IMG/VR virus record: IMGVR_UViG_3300028920_002860
Location: 1 to 23,282 of that record
DNA: 23,282 nt
Source of the DNA: a virus
Strand: one strand, 5' to 3'
This document shows positions 1 to 8,700 of the stretch, piece after piece; position 1 is the first letter of the stretch; every line of letters begins with the position of its first letter. The translations under genes were made by a program, and so were the position numbers. Under the pieces are notes generated by a model. The model worked only from the letters and a program-made list of their open reading frames with translations, was not told the DNA's origin and searched no databases.

Positions 1-1203
1 GACCACCTCGACGCCGCCCTCGACGGACGCGACGCTCCACTTCTTGTGGCCGGCGTCGAAGGCGAGGGCGGGCATCACGATGGCGAGGAAGGGCGGCTCG
101 TCGACGAGCACGAAGTCCTGGTTGCTGTGGACCTCGACGGCGACCGTGCCGTCGGTCGCCGCGCCGAGGACCGCGTCGCGCAGGTAGCGGAGGCGGAGCG
201 AGAGGGGCAGCAGCTCCGGCCCGTCCCACGACCCGCCGAGCGGGCGCGTCTCCGTCACGTCGGGCTGGCCGTGCGGCGTCGAGTCGAGGACGACGCGCGC
301 CTCGACGCCGTCGCGCTTGAGCAGGATCTCGGCCTCCTCCATCGCCTTGCGCCCGGCCGCCTCCCTGACCTTCGCCGCGTCGACGCGCATCCGCCAGGTT
401 CGCCGCCCCCTCGCCGGCTTCATGATCGTCCCCCTCCAGTCGGGGAAGGCGTCGGGGTCGCGCGCCTCGAAGGCGAGGCCCGGCCCGCCCTCGGCCTCGA
501 CGCCGCACCAGCCGTCCTTCCCGGTCGCCGCCGCGACCCACGCGCCGACCTCGCCGTCGCGGACGTCCTTGAGCGCGGCGTGGACGGCGAGGAGCGCCGG
601 CGCCGGGACCATCGACGGGTCGAGGCCCTTGAGCGCGGCGAGGCGCAGGTGGTGGAGGCGGTGCCCGTCGGTCGCGGTCGCGCCGCCCCTCGCGAGGTGG
701 ACGCACGTCAGGTTCCAGCGGTAGTCGCTCCCGTCGTGCGCGACCGCGGCCACGTCCTCCGCGATCCTTCCGAGGTCGTCCTTGCCGAGGCGGAGGTCGG
801 AGCGGGCGACCGTCCTCGGCGCGGCGCGCATCGCCCGCCCCTCCGGCAGGCCCGCCGCGTCGAGACCCTCCCACTTCGCCGTGCCGACGCGGAGCGATGG
901 CTGCTTGCGCGAGGTCCCGACCGCGATGTCGACCAGCTCGCGGTCGCCGCCCTTCTTGCGCTTCGGCATCCGGCTGCCGCCCAGGCCGCTCACGAGGACC
1001 TGCATGGGGTGGGCCGTGATCCCCTCGTCGAGGATGCGGAGGAAGGCGACGCCGGCGCCCGGCTCGAAGTGCGCGTCGCGGTGGATCGCGACCAGCGTGA
1101 GGAGCCCCTCCTCGGCCACGGCGCCGAGGGCGTCGGCCTTCGCCGCGCGGGCCATCTTGAAGAAGTGGCGGAGCGCCCACCCGTCCGTCTGCGTCCTGAT
1201 CAT
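1..1203 (-). CDS. dnaN: DnaN-like DNA polymerase sliding clamp, partial (C terminus beyond window)
   Basis: The minus strand is open from ATG at 1203 to the left edge (401 codons, no stop). Four blocks line up in order with the bacterial beta clamp: TATDGHRL (residues 176-183), FPDWRGTI (253-260), YLRDAVLG (340-347) and IVMPAL (375-380). In DnaN these lie in the middle domain and at the C-terminal end. Family members form a ring that tethers the replicative polymerase and other DNA enzymes to DNA. Bacterial DnaN usually ends just after the VMP block at about 370 residues; this protein continues at least 20 residues further, so it has a C-terminal extension. The start overlaps the upstream gene's stop (ATGA, 1200-1203), indicating an operon with translational coupling. 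The N-terminal third shows no clear motif. Homology is fairly certain; the polymerase it serves is outside the window. Confidence 0.75.
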   Translation of the reverse strand, partial: MIRTQTDGWALRHFFKMARAAKADALGAVAEEGLLTLVAIHRDAHFEPGAGVAFLRILDEGITAHPMQVLVSGLGGSRMPKRKKGGDRELVDIAVGTSRKQPSLRVGTAKWEGLDAAGLPEGRAMRAAPRTVARSDLRLGKDDLGRIAEDVAAVAHDGSDYRWNLTCVHLARGGATATDGHRLHHLRLAALKGLDPSMVPAPALLAVHAALKDVRDGEVGAWVAAATGKDGWCGVEAEGGPGLAFEARDPDAFPDWRGTIMKPARGRRTWRMRVDAAKVREAAGRKAMEEAEILLKRDGVEARVVLDSTPHGQPDVTETRPLGGSWDGPELLPLSLRLRYLRDAVLGAATDGTVAVEVHSNQDFVLVDEPPFLAIVMPALAFDAGHKKWSVASVEGGVEVV

Positions 1204-1595
1204 CGGAGCACCATCCCGTCCGACTTCCTCGCCAGCTCGTCGAGCGCCTCGGCGCAGTTCTCCGACTCGTCGCGGACGGCGTCGGCGAGACGCGAGAGGA
1301 ACAGCTCCAGGTCGGCGTGCGTGCCGCCCGGCCCGAGCGCCATCTTGCCGACGTCGCCGACGTAGTCGAGGTCGCCGACGCCCGCCTCGGCGCGCCGCTC
1401 GTCGACGGCCTCCGCGAGCGGCTCGGCCACCTCCTTCTTCGCGACGTCGAGCGCCTCCTTCACGTAGGCCACGACGCGGCGGCCGATCTTGCCGTCGTCC
1501 TGGTCGCGCTCGACCTTCCGCATCGCGGCCTCCTCCGCGATCTCCCACACGTCCTCGACCGCCTTCTCCTCGGGCGTCCTGCTGTCCTCGGGCAT
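1200..1595 (-). CDS. Unknown acidic 131-aa protein upstream of the sliding clamp
   Basis: The ATG at 1595 is preceded by GGGAGG with a 5-nt gap (minus strand, complement of 1601-1606), a strong ribosome binding site. The protein is mostly helical in appearance, rich in Glu, Asp, Ala and Lys, with no signal peptide, membrane segment or cysteine motif. It opens with an acidic stretch (MPEDSRTPEEKAVEDV) and has a Gly-rich turn in the middle. It is the first gene of a leftward unit and ends in the ATGA that starts the DnaN-like gene, so a replication or early role is likely from context only. I do not recognise the family. Confidence 0.7.
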   Translation of the reverse strand: MPEDSRTPEEKAVEDVWEIAEEAAMRKVERDQDDGKIGRRVVAYVKEALDVAKKEVAEPLAEAVDERRAEAGVGDLDYVGDVGKMALGPGGTHADLELFLSRLADAVRDESENCAEALDELARKSDGMVLR

Positions 1596-1656
1596 CGTGT
1601 CCTCCCAGTGTTCGTGCCTCGCGGGTACGATACACGGGCGACAAGGCGAGAGGACG

Positions 1657-1675
1657 GTCGCGCGACTTGCGCGAC
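1657..1675. repeat. 7-bp inverted repeat overlapping a -35 element, possible operator
   Basis: GTCGCGC (1657-1663) and GCGCGAC (1669-1675) are perfect inverted copies separated by 5 bp. The right arm covers the -35 element of the promoter-like site that follows, a position where a repressor or activator could act. GC-rich DNA makes such repeats by chance fairly often, so the position is the main argument. Confidence 0.3.
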
Positions 1676-1695
1676 GGCGGCCCGCTCGCTATACT
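1667..1695 (+). promoter_or_regulatory. Sigma70-like promoter candidate for the head operon
   Basis: TTGCGC (1667-1672), a 17-bp spacer, then TATACT (1690-1695). The -10 matches TATAAT at five of six positions; the -35 matches only its TTG. Transcription would begin near 1702, just before a strong Shine-Dalgarno sequence (1712-1719). It lies in the divergent gap directly upstream of all the rightward genes. The host sigma factor is unknown. Confidence 0.45.
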
Positions 1696-1726
1696 GGGCG
1701 CGTCTCGATCTGGAGGAGGCTTGACT

Positions 1727-1882
1727 GTGGCGGCTCGCGGATCGCTGGACTTTGGGGAGGGCCGGCGCGATCATGCTCGGCGGCTCGGGGGTTCCCCCCC
1801 CCCCCCCCTCCCAACCGCCGACCGCCGCGCGTCGGCCCTCCCCTCCCACCCGTTCAACGCTGAAGCATCGAAAGGACGGTGA
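1727..1882 (+). CDS. Possible 51-aa leader peptide containing a C15 tract
   Basis: GGAGGAGG (1712-1719) sits 7 nt before GTG 1727; TTG 1721 is in the same frame. The frame stays open to TGA at 1880-1882. It would encode a short Arg/Pro-rich peptide in which the 15-C run gives a Pro stretch. The next gene starts at GTG 1889 in the same frame, with only one stop codon and two codons between them. It resembles nothing I know. It could be a leader or regulatory peptide, a misread of untranslated mRNA, or an N-terminal extension made by stop readthrough. The strong ribosome binding site is the main reason to list it. Confidence 0.3.
   Translation: MAARGSLDFGEGRRDHARRLGGSPPPPLPTADRRASALPSHPFNAEASKGR
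1794..1808 (+). repeat. Homopolymer of 15 C
   Basis: Fifteen uninterrupted C residues lie just after GGGGG-TT (1787-1793). No other homopolymer of comparable length was noticed in the window. Such tracts are prone to slippage by polymerases and also to sequencing and assembly error, so the exact length should be treated as uncertain. Confidence 0.85.
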
Positions 1883-1888
1883 GCCGCT

Positions 1889-2428
1889 GTGACTGACGAT
1901 CGGGGACGTCTCGACACGGGCGAGGTCCTGGCCGCGGAACTCGACACGGACTTCGGCGATCCCGCGAGCGGCGGGACCGGCGCGAGGGACTTCCGAGAGC
2001 TGGTCCTCGTCCGCGTCACGCAGCTCACCGGCGCCGTGAAGAATATGAGCGACAAGCTGGACCAGACAGTGTCGGCCGACCAGTGCGAGGCCCGCGCGGC
2101 GAAGTGCCGCGCCGGCATCGCGGAGGAGATCCGCGTGGCGACCGACCAGGTGATGAAGGACGCGGTCGCGAAGGCCGCGAGGACGGCCGGCGCGGTGGCC
2201 GCGCGCGAGGCGTCGAAGGCCGCGGCCGCCGCGACCGCCGAGGCCATCGTGAAGCGCGTCAACGGCCACAAGCCGTTCTGGCCGCAGGACGCGCGCGGAT
2301 GGCTGGCGCTGATCGTCGTCGGCCTCCTCTTCCTCTCGTGGCTGGGCGTCCAGGTCAACTGGTCCGGGCCGCCGCGTCCCGCCACCCCGTCGCAGGTCGC
2401 GGGCGCGGCGAAGGCGCTGAAGCCGTGA
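1889..2428 (+). CDS. Single-pass membrane protein with helical Ala-rich stalk, unknown
   Basis: GTG 1889 is the first usable start after the in-frame TGA at 1880; only a distant AAAGGA (1871-1876) serves as ribosome binding site. The 179-aa product has a polar N-terminal part, a long Ala/Lys/Glu helix likely to form a coiled coil (residues about 40-125), one hydrophobic segment (WLALIVVGLLFLSWLGVQV, about 139-157) and a short Pro-rich tail. There is no signal peptide. Its stop overlaps the terminase start (GTGA, 2425-2428), so it is the first gene of the head operon. A holin-like, anchoring or packaging-accessory role would fit the shape, but nothing specific is recognised. Confidence 0.75.
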   Translation: MTDDRGRLDTGEVLAAELDTDFGDPASGGTGARDFRELVLVRVTQLTGAVKNMSDKLDQTVSADQCEARAAKCRAGIAEEIRVATDQVMKDAVAKAARTAGAVAAREASKAAAAATAEAIVKRVNGHKPFWPQDARGWLALIVVGLLFLSWLGVQVNWSGPPRPATPSQVAGAAKALKP

Positions 2429-3867
2429 CGACGGCGGGCGTCGCCGAGGCCGTCGGCCGCGACGAGCTGGTCCGCGCCGCGGCCGAGGCGCACGAACTGT
2501 CCAACGAGCTGATCCGCCGCGCGGTCCTCGAGCACTCGCGCTTCGACATCCTGGCCGAGCAGGTCCTCGGCCTCACGATGGAGCCCGTCCACCTAGAGCT
2601 GCTCGCCTTCGCGCTGGAGCATCCCGAGTCGATGCACCTGGCCTTCCGCGGATGCGGCAAGACGTCGTCGCTGTCCATCCCCTACGCCATTGGCCGCCTG
2701 CTCCAAGACCCCGAGCTGCGAATCTTCATCGGGTCGCGGACGACGCACTACGCGAAGGCCATCCTCAAGGAGATCAAGGGCCACCTCGAGAGCGAGCGGC
2801 TGGTCGAGATCTTCGGCGAGCAGCGCAGCGAGGACAAGTGGGAGGAGACCGAGGCCAACGTTCGCGGCAAGAAGCGCGTGACGAAGGAGGCGAGCCTGAC
2901 CGCGCTCGGCGCGGAGTCGAGCGTCACCGGCCGCCACGCCGACATCCTCATCATCGACGACCTCGTCGACGAGGAGAACGCGCGGACGAAGTCGCAGCGC
3001 GAGCGCATCAAGACGTTCTACTACAAGACCCTCGACCCGTGCCTCGAGCCGGGTGGCGAGCGGAAGATCATCGGGACGCGCTACCATCCCCATGACCTCT
3101 ACGGTTGGCTGATGGCCAACGACATGCGGCACTCCACGCAGATCATCCCGGCGCTCCACGAGAGGGTCGCCGACGACGGCGAGACCGAGTACGCGTCGGC
3201 CGCGCCGGAGCGGTTCCCCGTCCGCTTCCTGATGAAGAAGCGCGAGAAGCTGCCCGCCATCGTCTGGTCGTCGCAGTGGCAGTGCGAGGTCGACCGCTTC
3301 GGCGGCGAGATCTTCAAGCCCGAGTTCTTCGAGCGCGAGGGCTTCTTCACGGACGCGATCCCGGACGACGCCTTCACCTTCATCGCCGTCGACCCGGCCG
3401 CGACCGAGAACACGAAGAACGACCTCTTCGCGCTGGTCGTCGTGCGCGTCTCCGGCGACGAGGTCTTCGTCGACGACTACGTGCACAAGCGGATGGAGTT
3501 CCCCAAGCAGGTCGACGCCTGCGTCGACCGCTTCGAGCAGCACGAGCCCATCCGCCTCGGCTTCGAGGCGAACGCCTACCAGGGCGTGCTGGGCCAGGAG
3601 ATCGTGGCGCGCTGCCCCGACCTCAAGGGCAAGGTCGTGCCGATCTTCACGAGCAAGGACAAGATCACAAGGGCGCTCCGCTTGACAGCCTACTTCGAGT
3701 CGGGGAGAATCCATTTCCGCCGGAGGATGCGCGATCTCGTCGAGCACCTCCTCGAATTCCCCGAGGGGGAGCACGACGACCTCTTCGACGCGCTCGACCT
3801 GGCCGTGACCCTCGGGACGCGGATGAGGATCAAGCGCAGGCGGTCCGCGGAGCCAGAGGTCTTCTAG
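2425..3867 (+). CDS. terL: Terminase large subunit
   Basis: This is the DNA-packaging motor: the ATPase translocates phage DNA into the prohead through the portal, and the nuclease cuts it to length. I chose GTG 2425, which overlaps the previous stop (GTGA); the frame is open further upstream but that would overlap the preceding gene. The product has 480 residues, a normal size. Visible motifs are a Walker A variant RGCGKT (75-80), Walker B ILIIDD followed by acidic residues (174-183), and RNaseH-like nuclease acidic positions in FIAVDP (D323), FEAN (E381) and HDDLFDAL (around D452). The portal gene follows after 14 bp. No small terminase subunit is recognisable; the membrane protein upstream does not look like one. 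A promoter-like sequence lies inside the 3' end of the gene. Confidence 0.95.
   Translation: MTTAGVAEAVGRDELVRAAAEAHELSNELIRRAVLEHSRFDILAEQVLGLTMEPVHLELLAFALEHPESMHLAFRGCGKTSSLSIPYAIGRLLQDPELRIFIGSRTTHYAKAILKEIKGHLESERLVEIFGEQRSEDKWEETEANVRGKKRVTKEASLTALGAESSVTGRHADILIIDDLVDEENARTKSQRERIKTFYYKTLDPCLEPGGERKIIGTRYHPHDLYGWLMANDMRHSTQIIPALHERVADDGETEYASAAPERFPVRFLMKKREKLPAIVWSSQWQCEVDRFGGEIFKPEFFEREGFFTDAIPDDAFTFIAVDPAATENTKNDLFALVVVRVSGDEVFVDDYVHKRMEFPKQVDACVDRFEQHEPIRLGFEANAYQGVLGQEIVARCPDLKGKVVPIFTSKDKITRALRLTAYFESGRIHFRRRMRDLVEHLLEFPEGEHDDLFDALDLAVTLGTRMRIKRRRSAEPEVF
3682..3710 (+). promoter_or_regulatory. Intragenic sigma70-like promoter candidate inside terL
   Basis: A perfect TTGACA (3682-3687), a 17-bp spacer and GAGAAT (3705-3710, four of six matches) lie about 170 bp before the portal start. 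The surrounding codons (ACA, TTG, ACA, AGA, CAT, GAA) are unusual for this GC3-rich gene, consistent with selection on the DNA sequence itself. It could add transcription of the portal and later head genes. Confidence 0.35.
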
Positions 3868-3881
3868 GAAGGACGGCAAGG

Positions 3882-5702
3882 ATGGGAAGAAGGAAGGGAC
3901 GCACCGGGCGCATCCTCAAGATGCGCGTCCGCCCCGACGCCGCGGGCGGTCCGCTCGCCGCGGCCGCCAGCCCGTCGACCGACTACGAATCGGTCGACAT
4001 CAGGCGCGACGCCGACGGCCGGCAGATCGTCAAGGCCCTCGTGATCGGCGGCGACGAGGCGAAGCCCGGCGGCCCCGTCTCCCAGGTCATGCGCGAGGAC
4101 CCCTTCGAGCGGCTGACCGGGACGGGCGGCATCCTCGCCCCGCCGCTCAACCCGTCGCTGCTCTCGACCCTCTGGGAGAACAACTCCGACCTCGGCCCCT
4201 GCATCGCCGCGATGGCCGTGAATTGCGAGGCCTTCGGCCACCGCTACATCCCGCGCATCGAAGTCCGCCCCGACACGCCCGACGCGATCAAGAAGCAGAT
4301 CGAGGACGAGAAGCTGCTCCTCGACAACTTCTTCGAGAACTGCTGCATCGAGGCCGACTCCTTCACGGACCTCCGCGTCGTGAAGCGGCAGGACCTCGAG
4401 GCGGTGGGCTACGCGGCATGGGAGATGGTCGACACGACCGGCGGCGAGATCCTCGGGATGAACTACCTCCCCGCGCACACCCTCCGCGTCTCGTGCCTCG
4501 GCGACTACGTCGAGGCGCCGAGGAAGATGCTGGTGCGCCGCGAGGACGGGTCGATGGCCTACGTCGAGAAGACGATCTGGCGGCGCTTCCGCAAGTTCGT
4601 CCAGGTGCGCGGGTCGAAGATGCGGTGGTTCCGCGAGTGGGGCGACCCGCGCGAGATGGACGCCGAGACGGGCGAGTACTCGACGAAGCCGCTGCCGGCG
4701 ACGAGGCGCGCCAACGCCGTCCTCTACTTCTCGCTGCGCAACGCGCCCCGCACCCCCTACAGCCTGCCGCGCTACGCGGGCAACCTGCTCTCGATCTACG
4801 GCGGCCGCGCGACCGACGAGATCAACTACTTCACCTTCGAGAGCAACAACATCCCGTCGATGGTGATCACGGTCTCCAACGGCATCCTCTCGGACGGGTC
4901 GATCTCGCGCGTCAAGTCGTTCGTCGAGTCGCAGGTGAAGGGGCAGCGGAACTACTCCCGCTTCCTCGTGCTGGAGGCGGAGCCAGTGACCGAGGGGACG
5001 CGAGACCCCGGCCGCGTCGGCATCGATATCAAGCCGCTCACGAAGGAGCAGCGCGACGACGCTCTCTTCACCGAGTACCAGGACCGCGCGCGCTCCAAGA
5101 TCCGCCGCTCCTTCCGCCTGCCCGACCTCATCTTCGGCGACACGCCCGCGGCCGGCGGCGCGGTCGGCGCGATGGAGATCCTCCGCAAGCTGGTCGACGA
5201 GCAGGTCTTCCAGCCGGAGCGCGACCTCTTCGACGCGATCATGAACCGCCGCGTCCTCCCCGCGCTGGGCGTCGTCTACCTGCGCTTCGCGTCCAACACG
5301 CCGCAGACGACCGACAATAAGGATCTCGTCCGCGTCCTCGCGATGGCGGAGAAGTCGGGCGGCGCGACGCCGCGCATCGCCCGCGACATCCTCTCGCAGG
5401 CCTTCGGCCGCGACCTCGGCCGCGTCACCGAGGTCGAGCCCGACATCCCCTTCTCGCTGCAGGTCGCGCGGGCCGTGCAGAGCCAGGGCGACCCGAAGGC
5501 CGCGCTCTCCGTGCCCGGCACCAACGACCTCCGCCGCATGGGCGCGACGACGCGCGGCGAGCTGGGCCTCGATGTGGAGAAGGACGAGGACGGCGATCTG
5601 GAAATCCCGGGCGACGCGCATGTCGGCGAGGCGCTCCTCGCAGGACTCGTCGCCCTCCGGCAGAGGCTCTCGGCCGAGCGCGACCGACGCGACGACGACT
5701 AG
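3882..5702 (+). CDS. Portal protein (PBSX/P2-type capsid portal family)
   Basis: The portal is the ring at the unique capsid vertex through which DNA enters and leaves; it docks the terminase and later the neck. ATG 3882 follows AGGAAGGAC and starts 14 bp after the terL stop. The product is 606 aa. It has a basic N terminus, a central region typical of this portal family (the segment RYAGNLLSIYGG at about residues 300-311, followed by an FTFESNNIPSM-like stretch), and a helical stem and crown region with DLIFGDTPA. The C-terminal tail is acidic (ends DRRDDD). Identification rests on these family-like stretches, the length and the place between TerL and MuF. The MuF gene follows after 10 bp. 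The exact structural subfamily is uncertain. Confidence 0.85.
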   Translation: MGRRKGRTGRILKMRVRPDAAGGPLAAAASPSTDYESVDIRRDADGRQIVKALVIGGDEAKPGGPVSQVMREDPFERLTGTGGILAPPLNPSLLSTLWENNSDLGPCIAAMAVNCEAFGHRYIPRIEVRPDTPDAIKKQIEDEKLLLDNFFENCCIEADSFTDLRVVKRQDLEAVGYAAWEMVDTTGGEILGMNYLPAHTLRVSCLGDYVEAPRKMLVRREDGSMAYVEKTIWRRFRKFVQVRGSKMRWFREWGDPREMDAETGEYSTKPLPATRRANAVLYFSLRNAPRTPYSLPRYAGNLLSIYGGRATDEINYFTFESNNIPSMVITVSNGILSDGSISRVKSFVESQVKGQRNYSRFLVLEAEPVTEGTRDPGRVGIDIKPLTKEQRDDALFTEYQDRARSKIRRSFRLPDLIFGDTPAAGGAVGAMEILRKLVDEQVFQPERDLFDAIMNRRVLPALGVVYLRFASNTPQTTDNKDLVRVLAMAEKSGGATPRIARDILSQAFGRDLGRVTEVEPDIPFSLQVARAVQSQGDPKAALSVPGTNDLRRMGATTRGELGLDVEKDEDGDLEIPGDAHVGEALLAGLVALRQRLSAERDRRDDD

Positions 5703-5712
5703 GATCTGAAGG

Positions 5713-8700
5713 ATGGGCGGAGAAGCCCGCCAGCTCCCGTTGACCGACGAGGTCCTCTCCGGCATGACCGACGAGCAGGTCGGCCTCGCGCTCGACGTCG
5801 TCGACGACATCCTCATCCGCGAGGGCGTGTTCAAGGCGGCCGAGGGCATCAACGCGATCCAACGCGACCTCGCCACGTCCTTCGGCCAGAAGTGGGGCTC
5901 GAAGGCGAAGGGCGTGATCTTCGAGGCCGCGCAGGCGCTCTCCGACGCGGGCCTCGGGATCATCTCGCAGGCCGACCTTGACGCGGTCCTCGACGGGATC
6001 GACGGCAAGATGAAAGGATACGGCTTCACGCCCGCGATGCAGTCGAAGGTCCGTAAGGCCGCGGGCGTCGCCATCAGCCTCGCGATGAAGGGCGCGCTCG
6101 AGGAGTCGAAACTCGACGTCCCCTCGTCCTTCGCCCTCGTCGACAAGAAGGCGCTCAACGCGCTGACGAAGAACTACACGCATTGGGTCGACGGGTACTA
6201 CCACAGCAACGTCCGCGAGGCGCTCCGCGTCGGCGCGTCCGAGGCCATCGTGAAGGAAGGCCTCGCGGGGCGCGACGCCGGGCGGCGGTTCAAGGAGGTC
6301 GCCGACCACTACTTCAAGGGGAAGGCCGGGCCGGCGCCGGGGCTGCCCGCCTCGCTCTCGGTCCCAAAGTCCTACCACGGGACGGCCGACCAGTATTGGG
6401 ACGGCCTCGCCAACCATGTCGCCTACCAGGGCAACGTCTTCGGCCGCATCGACGCCTTCAAGAAGATCGGCGTGACCAAGTACCGCATTGTCGCCGTCCT
6501 CGACCGACGGACGTCCGACATCTGCCGGATGATGCACGGCCAGGTCTTCACGATCGAGCAGGCGCAGCCGAACCTCGACGCCTGGATGAGCGACACGCCG
6601 GCGGACGTGAAGGATGCGGCAGGATGGCAGAAGGGTCCGGCCCTCGCGAAGGAGATCGGCCTGTCGGGCTACAAGCCCGGCGCGACGACGCCGAGCATGA
6701 CGCCGGCGCAGCTCAACACGATCTCGTCCAAGGGCCTCGCGCTCCCGCCCTACCACTTCCGCTGCCGCACCGATGTCGACATCGAGGAGCAGGTCGAGGA
6801 CCTGCCCTTCATCCCCGGCGAGAAGCCGCCGAAGAAGCCCGCGCCTGCGAAGCCCAAGCCGAAGGAGCCCAAGAAGCCGCCAGCCGCGAAACCGAAGCCG
6901 AAGCCCGTGCCGAAGCCTCCCGCGCCGAAGGCTCCGACGCCGATCCCGTCGAAGCCGAAGCCCGGCGCGAAGAAGCCCGACATCAAGCCCGCGCAGCCGA
7001 CGCCGGAGTCGAGGACCCCCAAGGAGTTCCCCTGGGCGGAGGACCAGCTCACCGAGGTCAAGCGCGGCGCGAAGGGGATGCACGAAAAGCAGTTCTTCAA
7101 GGACCCCGACGGCAACGAGTGGATGTTCAAGCCCGCGCCCGGCGGCAAGGACTTCCGCGCCAACGTCGAGTCCATCGCGTCCGAGGCGGCGAAGCGGCTG
7201 GGCCTCGACTCGGCCGACGTCTTCCTGGTCAAGCACCGCGGCAGGACCGGCACGATGCACCGCATGTTCAAGGCCGTGAAGAACGACGGCCTGGAGCGCG
7301 TCGGGATCGAGGGGCTGACGCAGCAGCAGGTCGAGGCGATGCAGCGGCAGCACGTCCTCGACTGGCTGATCGGGAACAACGACATGCACGCCGGCAACTT
7401 CATGGTGCTGAAGGACGGCACCCTCGTCGGCATCGACCGCGGGCAGGCCTTCCGCTACTTCGCGAAGGACCGCCTCGCGACCGACTACAACCCCAACGCG
7501 GGCTATGGAATCCGCGTGCTCTACAACGACCTCTTCGCCGCCGCGCAGAAGGGGAAGATGCCGAAGGGGCTGAAGCTGGTCGACCTCGACTCGGCGCCGA
7601 TGCGGAGGATGCTGGAGAAGGTCGCGTCCGTGTCGGACGATGAGTGGCTCGCGATGTGGAAGCCCTACATCGACGATGCGCTGAAGAACAAGAGCCTCGC
7701 CTTCGGGTCGCGCGCCAAGTTCGAGGCGGAGCTGCTGCGGCGGAAGAACTCGCTCGGCAAGGACCTCGACGAGTTCTACTCAAAAATCTTCAAGCGGCAG
7801 ACGCGCGAGGTCGCCGAGGCGCAGGCCCAGAAGGGCGCGCTCACGAAGGTCGACGCCAAGCTGGCGAGGAAGGTCGGGGAGTCGCAGAACCGCGGCGCGA
7901 CCGTCCTCGTCGCGACCGAGAAGGTCGAGAACGGCAACCTGCTCGTCTACCGCTACAAGGACGGGAGCACCGTCGTCGAGGGCAAGGTGCGCCGCTCGGC
8001 CGACGAGGTCGTCAAGCGCCGCCTCGTCGGCGAGGACGGGATGCGGAAGATGGCGGCGGACGCCGCCGACGCCGGAGGCGTCGACCCGGATTGGACCGCC
8101 ATCCTCAACCAGATCAAATCATTCAACTACCACCTCGGCCCCGGCGGCGACGGCGTGATCTCGAAGATCAAGCAGGACGCCTTCTTCTCGAAGCTGAATG
8201 CGCTGAAGAAGAAGATGACCGACCCGACGGCCACGCCGCAGAACAAGGCGAAGGCGAAATACTACCACGACATGCTCTCGAAGTACGGGACACAGAAGAA
8301 GGGCATCCACCTCGGCCCGAAGACGAAGAAGATGCTCGGCGTCAAGCAGGAGCCCTACACGCCGCCGAAGCCGAAGGAGACGCCGCAGCGGACGGGCGGC
8401 AAGTCGAGGCGCGTGAAGAAGTCGAACGTGCGGAAGATCGCCGAGGAGAAGCGGGCGCTGGAGAACGGCGAGATCGTCAACGAGACCGGCGGCGGCCTGA
8501 CAAGCGCGGGCCTTCGGACCGACGAGTTGAGGGAGATGATCGTCGCGGAGCTGGACGACGGCACGCGAATCTTCTACACGCCGCACGACAACCACCACAT
8601 GGGGCAGGCATACTCGAAGCAGGGCCGCTTCCGCATCGTCGTCCCGAAGGGGTCGAGGCCGCCCGGCGCGAAGGAGATCGAGAGGGCGCTCGACGCGCTC

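Larger units (their letters stand above)
1596..1888. promoter_or_regulatory. Divergent control region between replication and head modules
   Basis: This gap of about 290 bp separates the leftward unit from the rightward head unit. It contains a rightward promoter-like site (1667-1695), an inverted repeat overlapping its -35 element (1657-1675), a strong Shine-Dalgarno sequence with a possible leader ORF (1727-1882), and a run of 15 C (1794-1808). For the leftward unit the only -10-like string I see is TATCGT, about 45 bp upstream of the start, with no convincing -35. The layout is typical of a phage early/late switch point, but that is inference. Confidence 0.45.

Noticed and set aside
46-1365. 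A 439-residue plus-strand open frame
   Set aside because: It lies opposite the DnaN-like and 131-aa genes, which have recognisable motifs, a good ribosome binding site and an ATGA overlap.
2083-2424. N-terminal extension of the terminase to a start at 2083
   Set aside because: It would overlap the membrane-protein gene in another frame and adds Arg/Gly-rich shadow sequence. The GTG at 2425 overlapping the stop is better supported.
6780-7020. Lys/Pro-rich repeat in the MuF gene as a DNA repeat or CRISPR-like array
   Set aside because: It is a protein linker of AAG and CCG codons without regular repeat-spacer structure. No CRISPR array is present in the window.
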